Source: Phytoamicus setariae (GTDB lineage Bacteria; Pseudomonadota; Alphaproteobacteria; Rhizobiales; Rhizobiaceae). Taken from it: a stretch of DNA of 34,815 nt. A model generated the notes under the pieces. It was not told the origin of the DNA. It saw only the letters and a list, made by a program, of their open reading frames with translations, and ran no database searches. Position numbers and translations under genes: made by a program. Shown here piece by piece: positions 24,268 through 31,657 of the stretch. The stretch covers positions 1 through 34,815 of the forward strand of contig NZ_JAEQNC010000026.1 in the NCBI RefSeq assembly GCF_016722925.1, written 5' to 3'. Within the stretch, counting starts at the first letter, position 1. Every line of letters begins with the position of its first letter.

Positions 24268-24459
24268 ATGATCACTAGCGCTGAATTCGATGCGCTCATC
24301 ACGCCAAAGCCCGACGTACCCCGTGCCGAAACGCAAAAGGGTTTTCGGCTAATCGCCGACAACGAAAAAGCTGTGCGAGATGCGAAAACTCGACGTTTGC
24401 GAAACGCAGAAGATCGACGCCCATCCGCGCTGACTGGTAACGCCGGTCGGCGTTCCTAG
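24268..24459 (+). CDS. Small hypothetical basic protein
   Basis: The product has 63 residues from ATG 24268, with AGGG about 9 bases upstream; the longer frame from 24190 lacks support. The N-terminus is MITSAEFDALITPKPDVPRA and the rest is a charged helix-like stretch (FRLIADNEKAVRDAKTRRLR). There is no signal peptide. It resembles small rhizobial proteins of unknown role, and its basic C-terminal part could contact nucleic acid, but this is only an impression. The 24460-24631 stretch after it holds no gene. Confidence 0.5.
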   Translation: MITSAEFDALITPKPDVPRAETQKGFRLIADNEKAVRDAKTRRLRNAEDRRPSALTGNAGRRS

Positions 24460-24631
24460 GATCACTGCACGCCGCAGAAGCGCGAAAGAGTCGAACACCG
24501 GCCCGAGTGCGAGACATTGCTATTGCGGCCGTGACAAATCAGGACTTCGGGAACAAATCGGGGATTGATGCACTTATCCTTCACCGGCCCAGTTCGGCCG
24601 GAACATAAGATTGTATGGAAGGATTGAGACA

Positions 24632-25456
24632 ATGAAAAAACTGATCGCGACGACAGCCATTTCCATCCTGCTGGCAGGTGGTGCAGCTTACGGCGCCTCA
24701 GTCGCCCCCCTCACCACTTACCAGTACAGCGCGACCGATATACGCGCATCTCAGTTGATTGGGCAAACCGTATACGCGGCCGAAACTCCGGTTGATCTGA
24801 ACATGCCCCTCAACGACCCCGACAAGAACTGGGCAAATATCGGCGAGATTAACGATGTCGTGTTGGGAAGTGACCAGTCCATTCGGGCAGCGGTCATCGG
24901 AGTCGGCGGCTTCCTTGGCATGGGCGAAAAAGACGTTGCGGTGTCCATACGCGATGTGAAGTTCATCAAAGATGGCGACTCACCGGAAAGCTACTTCCTC
25001 GTCGTAAACGCGACCAAGGATGCACTCGATAATGCCCCCGCCTATGTCTTGCCAACTGATCCGAACACCACGGCCGCCACTATCCCCGATAGCGGGGTGC
25101 AGGCCACAATCGATGAAAACCGCACGAAGCTTATTCGGCCAGACGTGATGCGTGAGGGTTATCAGACAGCCCAAATGACGGAAGTGACGGCCGACAAGCT
25201 AACCGGCGCACGCGTATATGGCGCTAAGGACGAGGACGTTGGCGAAATCAATCGTCTGGTCATGGCCGACAATGGGCAGGTGCAGTTGGTGGTGCTCGAT
25301 ATCGGCGGCTTCCTCGGCATTGGCGAGCATGAAATTGCGGTGACCCCCGATGAGCTCACTATTGTGCGAAACAAGGAAGGCGATGATTTCCGGGTCTACA
25401 TCGATGCCAACAAAGATGCGCTGAAAGCCCAGCCGGATTATAAGCCTATCCAGTAG
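24632..25456 (+). CDS. Periplasmic protein with two PRC-barrel domains
   Basis: The product has 274 residues from ATG 24632 (AAGGA about 10 bases upstream). A signal peptide (KKLIATTAISILLAGGAAYG, cleavage near 22) is followed by two PRC-barrel domains, about 42-135 and 182-265. They share the pattern IGEINDVVLG...AAVIGVGGFLGMGEKDVAV and VGEINRLVMA...LVVLDIGGFLGIGEHEIAV. A hydrophilic linker separates them. PRC barrels bind proteins, RNA or small molecules. Exported double-PRC proteins are common in rhizobia and often stress-linked, function unknown. No sigma-EcfG box of good quality was found upstream. A terminator follows. Confidence 0.88.
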   Translation: MKKLIATTAISILLAGGAAYGASVAPLTTYQYSATDIRASQLIGQTVYAAETPVDLNMPLNDPDKNWANIGEINDVVLGSDQSIRAAVIGVGGFLGMGEKDVAVSIRDVKFIKDGDSPESYFLVVNATKDALDNAPAYVLPTDPNTTAATIPDSGVQATIDENRTKLIRPDVMREGYQTAQMTEVTADKLTGARVYGAKDEDVGEINRLVMADNGQVQLVVLDIGGFLGIGEHEIAVTPDELTIVRNKEGDDFRVYIDANKDALKAQPDYKPIQ

Positions 25457-25478
25457 CAAAGCGACCCAAACGTCGAGT

Positions 25479-25509
25479 GAGGGCGGCTTCCCAGCCGCTC
25501 TTGCTTTTC
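25479..25509 (+). terminator. Rho-independent terminator after the PRC-barrel gene
   Basis: GAGGGCGGCT (25479-25488) pairs with AGCCGCTCTT (25493-25502), including G:T pairs, around loop TCCC, followed by GCTTTT. Confidence 0.65.
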
Positions 25510-25566
25510 CCGGCAGATTCTTTTCGTGCTGAGACTGAATTCGACACGATTGCAAGGAGCGAGACA

Positions 25567-26046
25567 ATGGACCGCCCGACACGCCTGATTTTGTGGAACC
25601 AGCTGGAACTTCTCAAGACACACAATCCGGGCAACGTAGCCGATTTGCAAGCACAACAAGAGATTTTGGCCTCCGGGGACACCTCCCGGTATTCCGAATT
25701 GTTTCATATGTTTAGTGATGAGGAGGCATCCGCTGAAATGCAAAAGGAGGTCTACGACGTCCTGGAGATGTTTCGCGCGCTGGGAAGCGCAAAGCAAAAT
25801 GGATGGACGCCATCCAATGAGAAGGCATCCAAGTTCGAGGGCTTCGATGCCAACAACGATCCGCATTTTGCGTTCGCGCAATACCTCATTGATCGATGCA
25901 GGCTCTACCCGGAATCGGCTCCCAACAGGAATTCGCACAGCATAAGTACACTATCAAGCTATCGACGCATGCTGAGGATTTGGCGGAAAGCTGGGAACAA
26001 ATATGAACTGAGCGAAGCCGAAGCCGAGGCGATCATTCACGCCTAG
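25567..26046 (+). CDS. YfbU family protein
   Basis: The product has 159 residues from ATG 25567, chosen because AAGGAG lies 9 bases upstream; this matches the family length of about 160. The family pattern is clear: PTRLILWNQLELLKTHNP at the N-terminus, the central KEVYDVLEMFRAL, KFEGFDANNDPHFAFAQYLI, and SSYRRMLRIWRK...YELSEAEAEAIIHA at the end, aligning with E. coli YfbU. The function of YfbU is poorly understood. It follows the PRC-barrel gene, separated by a terminator. No specific regulator site was seen. Confidence 0.88.
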   Translation: MDRPTRLILWNQLELLKTHNPGNVADLQAQQEILASGDTSRYSELFHMFSDEEASAEMQKEVYDVLEMFRALGSAKQNGWTPSNEKASKFEGFDANNDPHFAFAQYLIDRCRLYPESAPNRNSHSISTLSSYRRMLRIWRKAGNKYELSEAEAEAIIHA

Positions 26047-26075
26047 TAGCCGGATTGCAGTAGGGAGTCGATGAC

Positions 26076-26207
26076 GTGAAGGCTGACAAAGCCGATCGCT
26101 CAATTTTTGCTATGCGAGAAAGGGCACAGCCTCAGAAGGCCGAAACTGTCTTAGCACCAGCGACGAGCACAATCTGCGACAATGGCAGTGATCATCGATG
26201 GGTATGA
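26076..26207 (+). CDS. Possible 43-residue hypothetical protein
   Basis: The frame starts at GTG 26076 with AGGGAG about 10 bases upstream and ends at a TGA at 26205-26207. It reads MKADKADRSIFAMRERAQPQ and continues hydrophilic. No family is recognised and the start is weak. It lies between the YfbU gene and the convergent topoisomerase gene. Confidence 0.25.
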   Translation: MKADKADRSIFAMRERAQPQKAETVLAPATSTICDNGSDHRWV

Positions 26208-26235
26208 CCAACAACGGACAGCGGTTCATCTGACC

Positions 26236-27288
26236 TCAATTCGCAGCCGCCTCCAGCCAACGCAGCACGCAAATTTCATCCTCGTTCATCCAATCGAGCA
26301 GGCGGGTACTTCTTGTTTTTCCCATACGAATCAACGCCGGGAGCCGTCCCGCTTCGAATTCCTCAAAGACTTTGGGATGAATGTAGGAAGACCGACACAC
26401 AGACCGGGTGTTGACGAGCTTCGCCGCCACGGCGTCTACTACGGCATTGATTTGCCGCGCACGGTCCCGTTTGCTCGCCGCGGCTTCGATTTCCGCAAGC
26501 GAGAAGGCCGCCATACATGTCGCGCCCCAAGTGCGGAACTGCCGAGAAGTGAAGTCGCTGCCGGACGCAGTCCGGATATACTCGTTGACATCCTGCGACT
26601 TGATCTGATGATGAGCGCCGTCCTCATCCAGATACTGGAAGAGGTTCTGACCGGGCAGCTCCTGGATTCGCTTGATCGCGCCTGCAAGCCTCCGGTCGGT
26701 ATGCGACACCCGCCACTCTTTGCCGGATTTGCCCTTGAAACGGAAATGCATCACTGAACCTTCGATCTTCAAATGCCTGTTTCGCAGCGTCGTCAGACCG
26801 AACGACCCATTGGCGGCTGCATACGTAGAATTGCCCACGCGGATATATAAGTTGTCGAGAAGATGCACGACGGTTGCTAACGCCTTTTCATAAGTCGGCA
26901 TTCTGGACCTCAGATCGTTGTCTACCCGCTCCCTTATCTCAGGAAGTCTCTCCGCGAATTGCACGAGCTTCTCGAATTTCGCTCGTCCGCGCTCTGATGA
27001 CCAATCGGGATGGTACCGATACTGCTTCCTGCCACGAGCATCGACCCCGACCGCCTGTAAATGCGAGTTCGGGTTCGACGAAATCACGACATCCGAGTAG
27101 GCTGGCGGAACGGCCAAGGCCGCAAAACGCTTAAGTTCGGCCGGATCCGTGATGCGGCGGCCGTCGGCGGCGTAATAGAGAAAACCCCGCTTACCGAGCC
27201 TGCGGCTCACGCCACCCTCAAGTGAAGACACGTAAACAAGCCCGGAGCCGCCTAACAATGCGCTACTGCTTGAGTACATCTTATCCAT
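26236..27288 (-). CDS. DNA topoisomerase IB (poxvirus-like)
   Basis: The product has 350 residues from ATG 27288; the frame is open to 27330 with another ATG at 27309. The later start is preferred because the predicted sigma-EcfG transcript begins near 27310. The N-terminal part has the bacterial TopIB opening (GKRGFLYYAADGRRITDPAE) and HPDWSSERGRAKF. The catalytic core has VGNSTYAAANGSFGLTTLRNRH, FKGKSGKEWRV, FTSRQFRTWGATC and the active-site tyrosine in CRSSYIHPKVF (Y302). It relaxes supercoils by forming a 3'-phosphotyrosine nick. Topoisomerase IB is often part of the rhizobial general stress response. Confidence 0.9.
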   Translation of the reverse strand: MDKMYSSSSALLGGSGLVYVSSLEGGVSRRLGKRGFLYYAADGRRITDPAELKRFAALAVPPAYSDVVISSNPNSHLQAVGVDARGRKQYRYHPDWSSERGRAKFEKLVQFAERLPEIRERVDNDLRSRMPTYEKALATVVHLLDNLYIRVGNSTYAAANGSFGLTTLRNRHLKIEGSVMHFRFKGKSGKEWRVSHTDRRLAGAIKRIQELPGQNLFQYLDEDGAHHQIKSQDVNEYIRTASGSDFTSRQFRTWGATCMAAFSLAEIEAAASKRDRARQINAVVDAVAAKLVNTRSVCRSSYIHPKVFEEFEAGRLPALIRMGKTRSTRLLDWMNEDEICVLRWLEAAAN

Positions 27289-27317
27289 TTCGGAAACTAA
27301 CTGAACCATGCCGGTTA

Positions 27318-27342
27318 AACTGCGATGCAAACGTTCTGTTCC
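27318..27342 (-). promoter_or_regulatory. Candidate sigma-EcfG promoter of the topoisomerase IB gene
   Basis: On the minus strand GGAAC (27342-27338), 16 bases, AGTT (27321-27318). One mismatch in the -10 box. Confidence 0.5.
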
Positions 27343-28096
27343 CTTCTCCTAACATCCCGGATGTCCGGAACACAGCAGAAATGGGTCTGGATCGCCGGGA
27401 ACGGACTGAAGGCATCAGTCAAAAGGAAAAGCCGACCACGGCGGACTGAAGCCTGCCGGGCTCTTCATTCTCAAACTGCCGGCGTGACCAGCGGGCCGGC
27501 TCCTCCTGACGCAAGGCGTTGGCAGCTATCAACCCGTGAAAAGCGCGCGCAACCGCGCAAAGAGGCTGGTTCGCCCGCCTAATATCTCGCGAACGCGTCG
27601 CGCTGCATCGGCGCCACTAACGGTGTTGCCGAAATGGCAAAAACACACAATCCGATGCAGTTGCTCATCGTTGATTATCCCACCGCGCGAAGACGCCTGA
27701 GGGCAGGCGCGCATTCCAACCGGCACTGTCAAATTTCGATGCGCGGATATTGACGGACGACTGCGCGGACCCTAAATTTAATCGGTCTGTTTCTTTCACC
27801 AGAATTGGTGAGGCTGTCGCGGAAGTTCCTGCCTGTTGCGTTGCTAAATGCGCATTGAGCCTGAGGGCCGTGGGACCCCGCAAGTCAATTTCAATGAGGC
27901 AGCGGCCGAGAGCAGTTTCGCTCTCTAACTCGAGCGGCGACAAGTATTTGCAGCTCAGATGTTCGATCCTAACCGCCCCTATGACTTCACGGTCGTTCGC
28001 TGCGGAAGGCTGGCACTGAGATCGCCATTTTAGGTTTATCGGAACACGAAGCGGTCAAAAGTAAGCGGTGGGCAGCGCTTCATCAGGAGGTGTGGC
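27343..28096. other. 754-base stretch without a convincing gene
   Basis: Frames are short, lack ribosome sites and have unnatural composition. The best is on the minus strand at about 28000-27665, containing LSPLELESETALGRCLIEID, which could be the remnant of a small protein, but no start codon with a signal is present. GGAAC occurs at about 27374, 27396 and 28041, but no -10 box follows at 16-17 bases. It may be a decayed region. Confidence 0.4.
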
Positions 28097-28438
28097 ATGC
28101 CTGTATATTTTTTCAACATGCGCGACGGCAAACACGTAACTAGGGACCCCGCCGGAGTTGAACTGGAGAATGACAATGAAGCACGCATGGCAGGGTTGGC
28201 GGCAGCTCGACGATACCTTGCGGATGGCTTGCTCCTTGACAACGCGCTTTATGGGAAAGCATTCGAGGTTTCGGATTGCCATGGCACAACCGTTGTGACG
28301 ATTTCCTTCATTGAAGCGCGGCAAAGTGACTGCTGGACAGTTGCAGAACTCTCGAGTCTGCCCGTACGATCTGGTTATCGGAATGTCTCCGAAACTCTTT
28401 GGACAGTCGTTCCTTCGATTCATCGAGGTAAAGTGTAG
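28097..28438 (+). CDS. DUF6894 family small protein
   Basis: The product has 113 residues. It opens MPVYFFNMRDGKHVTRDPAG and continues with VELENDNEARMAGLAAARRYLAD, the usual pattern of DUF6894 proteins in Rhizobiales (MPxYFFxxRDG, then an acidic loop and an alanine-rich helix). The family part covers about residues 1-75; the C-terminal 35 residues look unrelated. AGGAGG lies at a perfect distance before the ATG. The function is unknown. Confidence 0.8.
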   Translation: MPVYFFNMRDGKHVTRDPAGVELENDNEARMAGLAAARRYLADGLLLDNALYGKAFEVSDCHGTTVVTISFIEARQSDCWTVAELSSLPVRSGYRNVSETLWTVVPSIHRGKV

Positions 28439-28570
28439 CGCAGCAGCCGGACCTGACACTCCGTGCCCATGGCCTTGCCCATCTTCGTGTCAATCATCTT
28501 GCCCGGATCAGCAGCGTAAGTTGACACGGCTGTAACTCATTCACACTTGGCACCTAGGCGTCCTGATGGC

Positions 28571-29008
28571 CTACTGCGGCGTTGCTTCGCGTCCTGTCAT
28601 CTCGTTTATGCTGATGGTGAAATAGATCGGCGCTTGTTGCATGTGCTCGGTGTTGGAAATCGCTTCGAACCCCCCTTGTTCCCACCAATCGTTGTAAACC
28701 TTGAGTATTTCCCAGGCTTGCTGTCGTTCCGCTTTTTGCGTGAGTTCGGTGAATGTGCCCGATATAATCACAGATTTCCATCGCCGATTTTGATGGAAAC
28801 GCTCGATCTCCAGACAAACATTCGGGTTGGTTCGCATGTAGTCGATCTTCTGTCCTGCCATGGAAAAGCTGAAGAACTGGCTCTCTGCAAAAATATAGTA
28901 GATGGGAACTATATATGGCTGATTGTCTCTGCTGCACCCCAATCGGGCCAGTCTCTCTCTGGCGATGAGCGCACGGCATTCTCGTGTTGGCATCTCTCGA
29001 ATTAACAT
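28571..29008 (-). CDS. Pyridoxamine 5'-phosphate oxidase-like flavoprotein
   Basis: The product has 145 residues from ATG 29008 (another ATG at 28993); neither start has a strong ribosome site. The pattern REMPTRECRALIARERLARL, then QPYIVPIYYIFAESQFFSFS and a central KIDYMRTNPNVCLEIE, is the split-barrel FMN-binding fold of the PNPOx-like/NimA-like group. These bind FMN or a related flavin and reduce or bind various small molecules. The length is typical. It stands alone on the minus strand among stress genes. The substrate is unknown. Confidence 0.82.
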   Translation of the reverse strand: MLIREMPTRECRALIARERLARLGCSRDNQPYIVPIYYIFAESQFFSFSMAGQKIDYMRTNPNVCLEIERFHQNRRWKSVIISGTFTELTQKAERQQAWEILKVYNDWWEQGGFEAISNTEHMQQAPIYFTISINEMTGREATPQ

Positions 29009-29161
29009 TGCAACAACACCACAAAGCAGTCGTCTTCCCGCTATGCGCTTTGCAACAAGTAGGAACAGGCGAGCGTGTCAATGTTTACTGGTGGCGAGAT
29101 TATGCGCTGCACCAGATTCGAATACAAGCTCAGTCAAGTGCCTTGCTAGTCCAGTTCAAGA

Positions 29162-29213
29162 GGCGCATGGTTGGTTGTCGGCAGCAATTGAAGCGGGCGC
29201 TGCTTTTATAGGG
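29162..29213 (+). repeat. 52-base leader repeat, copy 1
   Basis: Identical at 50 of 52 positions to 32539-32590. Both copies lie just before start codons of related genes (29247 and 32627). A 14-codon mini-frame (M-V-G-C-R-Q-Q-L-K-R-A-L-L-L) ends at the TAG inside the repeat. The rest of 29009-29246 holds no gene. Confidence 0.7.
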
Positions 29214-29246
29214 ATACCAGCCCTAGCCCCAACAAAGGAGGACGGC

Positions 29247-29537
29247 ATGTCTTCCGACAATCGCCATGAGTTCCTAACGTCTACCGATTTGCAGATGCTC
29301 GAACGTGTCCTAAAGCGGGCCGGGTTTCGAGGGACGGAGGCGACGGTTGATCCTAATAAAATGGGAAAGGCTGCGCGTTTTCTTATCGACCATTTTCGGA
29401 ACGGCAACGACTCCGAGGATTCGTTGACTGATGTGCTTGAAAAACGCGGATTCGAAACAGGCTCGGGTAAGCATCGGACCCCGAAGCAGGAAAAATCCGA
29501 GGCAATTGATCGGTGGGTCGACGAGGGTGGCTCCTAG
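29247..29537 (+). CDS. Small hypothetical protein, short paralog of the 32627 gene
   Basis: The product has 96 residues from ATG 29247, with AAAGGAGG about 5 bases upstream. The frame stays open to 28923, through the leader repeat, so a longer form is formally possible. The N-terminal half, MSSDNRHEFLTSTDLQMLER and ARFLIDHFRNGNDSEDSLTD, aligns with the first half of the 161-residue protein at 32627-33112. It ends RWVDEGGS, exactly where the longer paralog continues. RW-x-[DN]-EGG-type tails are common in small rhizobial proteins. The function is unknown. Confidence 0.7.
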   Translation: MSSDNRHEFLTSTDLQMLERVLKRAGFRGTEATVDPNKMGKAARFLIDHFRNGNDSEDSLTDVLEKRGFETGSGKHRTPKQEKSEAIDRWVDEGGS

Positions 29538-29552
29538 TTGCAAGGACCCTAC

Positions 29553-29578
29553 ATTTCCCGCTTCGACTGCGGGGAAAT
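29553..29578 (+). terminator. Hairpin after the 29247 gene
   Basis: ATTTCCCGC (29553-29561) pairs with GCGGGGAAAT (29569-29578) with one bulged base. No strong T-run follows. Confidence 0.5.
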
Positions 29579-29633
29579 CCTTGGTTCCAGCAACGCTATT
29601 ATGCTGAAAATTTGCAGCAAGCTTGTTTCGAAT

Positions 29634-29658
29634 GGAACCAAACCCTGCGTCAAACGTT
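29634..29658 (+). promoter_or_regulatory. Sigma-EcfG promoter for microprotein copy 2
   Basis: GGAAC (29634-29638), 16 bases, CGTT (29655-29658): an exact consensus match. Closely similar in flanks to 21871-21896. Confidence 0.75.
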
Positions 29659-29741
29659 ACTTCATACCGGAGTAATCACGAACAGCGCACCGCGCAAAAT
29701 ACCGCGATGGAGATGACCAGACTACTCCCAGGAGAGTCAAC

Positions 29742-29828
29742 ATGGATATCACCACGCTTCTCATCATAGTTCTCATAATCTTGCTGCTCGGCGGCGGCGG
29801 CTGGTTCGGCCGAGGTCGCTGGTATTGA
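29742..29828 (+). CDS. 28-residue membrane microprotein (copy 2)
   Basis: The peptide starts MDITTLLIIVLIILLLGGGG and ends WFGRGRWY. AGGAG lies about 7 bases before the ATG. It is nearly the same as the peptide at 21972-22055, with the same tail and one extra glycine. A sigma-EcfG promoter precedes it and a strong hairpin follows at 29861-29888, so this copy appears to be a single-gene transcript. One membrane helix with a positively charged tail is predicted; the role is unknown. Confidence 0.65.
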   Translation: MDITTLLIIVLIILLLGGGGWFGRGRWY

Positions 29829-29860
29829 TCAATGCCTCGCATAGCGAGGAACCCTGTACA

Positions 29861-29888
29861 ATGCTGGCCGAGTAACCCCGGCCAGCAT
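29861..29888 (+). terminator. Terminator hairpin after microprotein copy 2
   Basis: ATGCTGGCC (29861-29869) pairs perfectly with GGCCAGCAT (29880-29888). The related stretch after copy 1 (about 22085-22115) keeps TAACCCCG from the loop but has lost the stem. A smaller hairpin CCTCGC/GCGAGG is at about 29835-29849. Confidence 0.6.
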
Positions 29889-29987
29889 ATAAGATCCCCA
29901 TCCTCCCGAATGAAATTGCGCCTCGGCAGAAAGTACAACTAAAGCCTGCGCATCACGCTGCGCCGACAACTTTGGCACTATTTTTTA

Positions 29988-30012
29988 GGAACGATCCTCC
30001 TTCGAATGAGTT
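29988..30012 (+). promoter_or_regulatory. Candidate sigma-EcfG promoter for the second PepSY-GSP-DUF892 operon
   Basis: GGAAC (29988-29992), 16 bases, AGTT (30009-30012). One mismatch in the -10 box. The PepSY gene starts about 33 bases after the predicted transcript start. Confidence 0.5.
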
Positions 30013-30051
30013 TGGAACATAGATCCATGTGATCGAACGAGAGGAAACATC

Positions 30052-30357
30052 ATGAACCCGATGGTATTTGCCGCCGCACTCTTCAGTGCGATCTCCCCGC
30101 ACGCTTTTGCGCAGACGAACTCTGACAGCGAGACTCCGGCGATTGCGACACCCGATTCCAAGAACGCCAACGCCCCAGTTGAAGGCAAGAACAGTTTTAC
30201 CGAAGCTCAGGCCACGAAGCGTTTCGCCGCCGCCGGGTATTCTGCAGTTGGTGCGCTATCGCTCGATGACAAAGGCGTTTGGCATGGAATGGCCATGAAG
30301 GATGGAAAGTCCGTCCGCGTCGGGCTCGATTACCAGGGCAATGTCGTCGCTCAATAA
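30052..30357 (+). CDS. Small periplasmic PepSY-type protein (paralog)
   Basis: The product has 101 residues. A short signal peptide (MNPMVFAAALFSAISPHAFA, cleavage near 20) is followed by the same linker (SETPAIATPDSKN) and PepSY-like domain (SFTEAQATKRFAAAGYSAVG, then GVWHGMAMKDG, VGLDYQGNVV) as the protein at 14261-14569. AGAGG precedes the start. It opens a three-gene operon with the GSP-like and DUF892 genes. The function is unknown. Confidence 0.8.
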   Translation: MNPMVFAAALFSAISPHAFAQTNSDSETPAIATPDSKNANAPVEGKNSFTEAQATKRFAAAGYSAVGALSLDDKGVWHGMAMKDGKSVRVGLDYQGNVVAQ

Positions 30358-30383
30358 TCTCAAGCAGACAAGAGGAACACGCT

Positions 30384-30986
30384 ATGAAAACCGTTACTGG
30401 ACTTTTTGACTCTTACGATGACGCAAGCACTGCGGTGATTGCGCTCGAAAATGCAGGCATCTACGCCAAAGACATCAGCATTGTTTCGAACAACGCAGAC
30501 GGTCGACACGAGCACGCGTCGAACGCTGCGGAAGGTGCCAGCGCCGGTGCTGGACTTGGTGTCCTTGCAGGCGGGGTAAGCGGTCTTCTCGCCGGCCTTG
30601 GCATGCTGGCAATTCCGGGCGTAGGCCCAGTCGTCGCAGCTGGTTGGCTTGCGGCCACTGCGGCAGGTGCGGCTGCTGGTGCGGCGGTGGGTGGCGCGGC
30701 TGGTGGGATCATCGGCGCCCTGACTGACTCCGGTGTGTCCGAGACCGACGCGCATGTCTATGCTGAAGGCGTTCGTAGGGGCGGCACACTTGTGACCGCA
30801 AAGGTCGATGAAAGTCGCGCCGCAGATGCGGAGACGATTCTGAGCGGATCCAACGGTGTCGATCCTGCGTCCCGCCGCCAAGCTTATGAGCAAAGCGGCT
30901 GGACAGGTTTTGATCCCAAGCTGGGTCCTTATACGGCTGATGAAATCAAGCGCGAACGCGAGCGAAATCTGTACCCCATTGGCTAA
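30384..30986 (+). CDS. YflT/GSP17M-like general stress protein (paralog)
   Basis: The product has 200 residues from ATG 30384, with AGAGG upstream. It shares with the 14597 protein the opening MKTVTGLFD-x-YDDA, the NNADG motif, the long glycine-zipper region (LLAGLGMLAIPGVGPVVAAG) and the C-terminal HVYAEGVRRGGTLVTAKVDE and YTADEIKRERE. It lies 26 bases after the PepSY gene and 36 bases before the DUF892 gene, so the three are probably one operon. Probably membrane-associated; molecular role unknown. Confidence 0.82.
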   Translation: MKTVTGLFDSYDDASTAVIALENAGIYAKDISIVSNNADGRHEHASNAAEGASAGAGLGVLAGGVSGLLAGLGMLAIPGVGPVVAAGWLAATAAGAAAGAAVGGAAGGIIGALTDSGVSETDAHVYAEGVRRGGTLVTAKVDESRAADAETILSGSNGVDPASRRQAYEQSGWTGFDPKLGPYTADEIKRERERNLYPIG

Positions 30987-31022
30987 GGAATACGAGCACG
31001 CTGAAAGCAAAGGAGAATTGAG

Positions 31023-31493
31023 TTGGAAAAGCTAGCACAACTATTCGAGCACACCCTCCGGGACGTGTACTATGCCGAGAATGCGATTGTGAAGGCATTG
31101 CCAGAGGTCGCGAAGGCTGTGAAAAATTCTCAGCTGAAGCAGACAGTCGAGAGCCATCTGGAGGAGACCAAGGGGCAGATTGCAACGCTCAATAAAGTCT
31201 TCGCAACAATTGATAAGAAGCCGGAAGGCACAAAATGCGACGCAATCGAAGGCCTCATCAAGGAAGCCGATGGACTTATGAAAGAAGCCAAGGGCCCAGC
31301 GCTCGACGCCGGTTTGCTTGCCGCAGCTCAAGCTGTCGAGCATTACGAGATCGCTCGTTACGGTTCTCTGCGTGAATGGGCCAAGGTTCTCGGAAATGAG
31401 AAGGCGCATGTTCTACTGACTGAAATCCTCGATCAGGAGAAGGCGGCGAATGCAAAATTGACGACACTTGCTGTCACGGTCGTAAACAAGTAA
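31023..31493 (+). CDS. DUF892 ferritin-like stress protein (paralog, TTG start)
   Basis: The product has 156 residues, starting at TTG 31023, preceded by AAGGAG at a spacing of 8. The opening MEKLAQLFEHTLRDVYYAEN aligns with the paralog at 12804, and the helices carry the same probable metal ligands (YYAENAI, VESHLEETKG, AAQAVEHYEIARYG, LDQEKAANAK). It is the third gene of the second PepSY-GSP-DUF892 operon and is followed by a strong hairpin. The rare start codon may lower its output relative to the upstream genes. A ferritin-like metal-binding role is inferred from family. Confidence 0.85.
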   Translation: MEKLAQLFEHTLRDVYYAENAIVKALPEVAKAVKNSQLKQTVESHLEETKGQIATLNKVFATIDKKPEGTKCDAIEGLIKEADGLMKEAKGPALDAGLLAAAQAVEHYEIARYGSLREWAKVLGNEKAHVLLTEILDQEKAANAKLTTLAVTVVNK

Positions 31494-31506
31494 CGATATA
31501 GCCACC

Positions 31507-31542
31507 GGATGAGCCGCTCACCAGACAAAGAGCTGCTCATCC
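31507..31542 (+). terminator. Terminator after the second DUF892 gene
   Basis: GGATGAGC (31507-31514) pairs perfectly with GCTCATCC (31535-31542), with four further inner pairs after one mismatch. CTTTTC follows about 10 bases later. Confidence 0.65.
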
Positions 31543-31657
31543 AACGATCCTTTTCAAACGAAGTGCGCATCCGGCAGTAACGGGTGCCTGCCCTAGCGTC
31601 AGGGGCTTGTCCAACCCCTCAAATCCCGAGCTTCGCGGCCCCGGTTCCAGAACTAAT

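Noticed and set aside
24550-24622. Two GGAAC boxes upstream of the PRC-barrel gene
   Set aside because: Neither has a -10 box at the right distance, so stress control of this gene is not claimed.
28041-28065. GGAAC upstream of the DUF6894 gene
   Set aside because: No GTT-like -10 box follows at 16-17 bases (TAAG/AAGC instead).
29064-29087. GGAAC followed by TGTT before the 29247 gene
   Set aside because: The spacing is 15, outside the 16-17 expected for sigma-EcfG, and it is about 160 bases from the start codon.
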